Made by a program: the position numbers and the translations under genes. Shown piece after piece: positions 63,484 through 64,000 of a stretch of 64,000 bases of DNA. Location of the stretch: positions 124,001 through 188,000 of the forward strand of contig CANLXL010000005.1 in assembly GCA_947495125.1 (NCBI GenBank), given 5' to 3'. The first letter of the stretch is position 1. Each line of letters starts with the position of its first letter. The notes under the pieces were generated by a model. It did not search any database and had not been told where the DNA came from. It saw only the letters and a program-made list of their open reading frames with translations. This DNA is from an uncultured Flaviramulus sp. (lineage in GTDB: Bacteria; Bacteroidota; Bacteroidia; Flavobacteriales; Flavobacteriaceae).

Positions 63484-63993
63484 ATGCGTTTAACTGAAAC
63501 ATTACTAAATAGGTTAGCAACTTTCCTTATAATACTGTCTATGTCATCATGCAGCACAAACAAAATAAAGGATGATAACAATTTTTATGACGATTTTGAT
63601 TTAGATATTGTACATCAAAACGATTGGGTAATGTCTGATGATATTCTATATTTTATTAATGAGCACAGAATTCATGAAGGTAAAAAACCACTTATAAAGG
63701 ACACTCTGTATGCAACGGCATATGCGGTTAAACATAGTCAATATATGATTTCCAAAAGTGATGTTAATCATGATTTATTTTTCTTAAGAAGTAATGGTTT
63801 AAAGGCAAAAGGCGCAATTCGGGTAAGCGAAAATGTGGCATATGGGTATACGTCCGCCCAATCTGTTGTTAACGCATGGCTCAATAGTGAATCACATAAA
63901 AAAGTAATAGAAAGTGATTATTCCAATATTGGTTTTGGAGTATTGAAATCATTGGATGACAAATATTATTTTACAACACTATTTTATAAATGA
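63484..63993 (+). CDS. CAP-domain (SCP/PR-1-like) lipoprotein
   Basis: A 169-residue lipoprotein. The ATG at 63484 is preferred to an in-frame TTG at 63463 because it directly precedes the leader ending in lipobox MSSC (Cys20 or so). The mature part is a CAP domain: FINEHRIHEGKKPLI, then AVKHSQYM, SENVAYGYTSAQSVVNAWLNS and SESHKKVI, and IGFGV. The conserved His, Glu and His of the CAP cavity are visible. Bacterial CAP proteins are secreted and of mostly unknown role, some binding lipids or acting on peptidoglycan or proteins. No functional link to the adjacent LacI gene is evident. Confidence 0.88.
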   Translation: MRLTETLLNRLATFLIILSMSSCSTNKIKDDNNFYDDFDLDIVHQNDWVMSDDILYFINEHRIHEGKKPLIKDTLYATAYAVKHSQYMISKSDVNHDLFFLRSNGLKAKGAIRVSENVAYGYTSAQSVVNAWLNSESHKKVIESDYSNIGFGVLKSLDDKYYFTTLFYK

Positions 63994-64000
63994 GTTTTTC

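Noticed and set aside
1-64000. CRISPR arrays, rRNA, complete insertion sequences, SusC/SusD, sigma/anti-sigma pairs
   Set aside because: I looked for regularly spaced repeats, rRNA-like stretches, transposase-length frames and TonB-dependent transporter motifs and found none.

Overview
The window is an AT-rich stretch from a marine member of the Bacteroidota, most likely Flavobacteriaceae. The evidence is the dense run of exported polysaccharide-degrading enzymes, start sites without obvious Shine-Dalgarno sequences, TAnnTTTG-type -7 promoter elements, and typical neighbours such as trxB, a DUF2723 membrane protein and DUF3857 proteins. No SusC/SusD pair, integrase, transposase gene, rRNA or CRISPR array was found.

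Positions 1-37191 form a very long, almost gapless plus-strand cluster for breakdown of a sulfated glycan rich in L-fucose or L-galactose. It carries nine family S1-type sulfatases, two GH29 and two GH95 exo-glycosidases, an SGNH hydrolase, two sialate O-acetylesterase-like esterases and a ThuA-domain protein. It also carries an unusual redox set: a propeller/HEAT/cytochrome c lipoprotein, a DUF1080 protein, a propeller-cupredoxin protein, and a 1197-residue lipoprotein that fuses the same kinds of domains with a cytochrome c. A decayed third copy of the DUF1080 tail lies at 34993-35215. The sulfatase pair, the esterase pair and the GH95 pair are each tandem duplicates.

Positions 37192-39526 hold an unrelated islet: DoxX-like and nitroreductase genes divergent from an HxlR regulator, separated from the cluster by a bidirectional terminator. 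Positions 39527-42559 are two more sulfatases on the minus strand. Positions 42711-47512 are a minus-strand trio of exported proteins including a DUF3857/transglutaminase-like protein. Positions 47956-52949 return to plus-strand glycan genes: two sulfatases and a two-domain alpha/beta hydrolase-SGNH esterase. The total is thirteen sulfatases.

Positions 53213-58856 look like core genome: trxB, tRNA-Pro(GGG), a DUF2723 membrane protein and a membrane-tethered LuxR-type regulator. Positions 59148-62910 are a sugar-acid module: a UxaB-like tagaturonate reductase and a zinc alcohol dehydrogenase, divergent from a LacI-type regulator, with two matching palindromic operators between them. The window ends with a small membrane ORF and a CAP-domain lipoprotein.

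A working model: esterases and sulfatases strip the glycan, GH29/GH95 enzymes release L-fucose or L-galactose, and the heme/copper/DUF1080 proteins may oxidise and then cleave sugar linkages in the periplasm. The LacI-controlled dehydrogenases could process the sugar acid, for example L-galactonate via tagaturonate to altronate. The redox-cleavage step and the L-galactose assignment are inferences.
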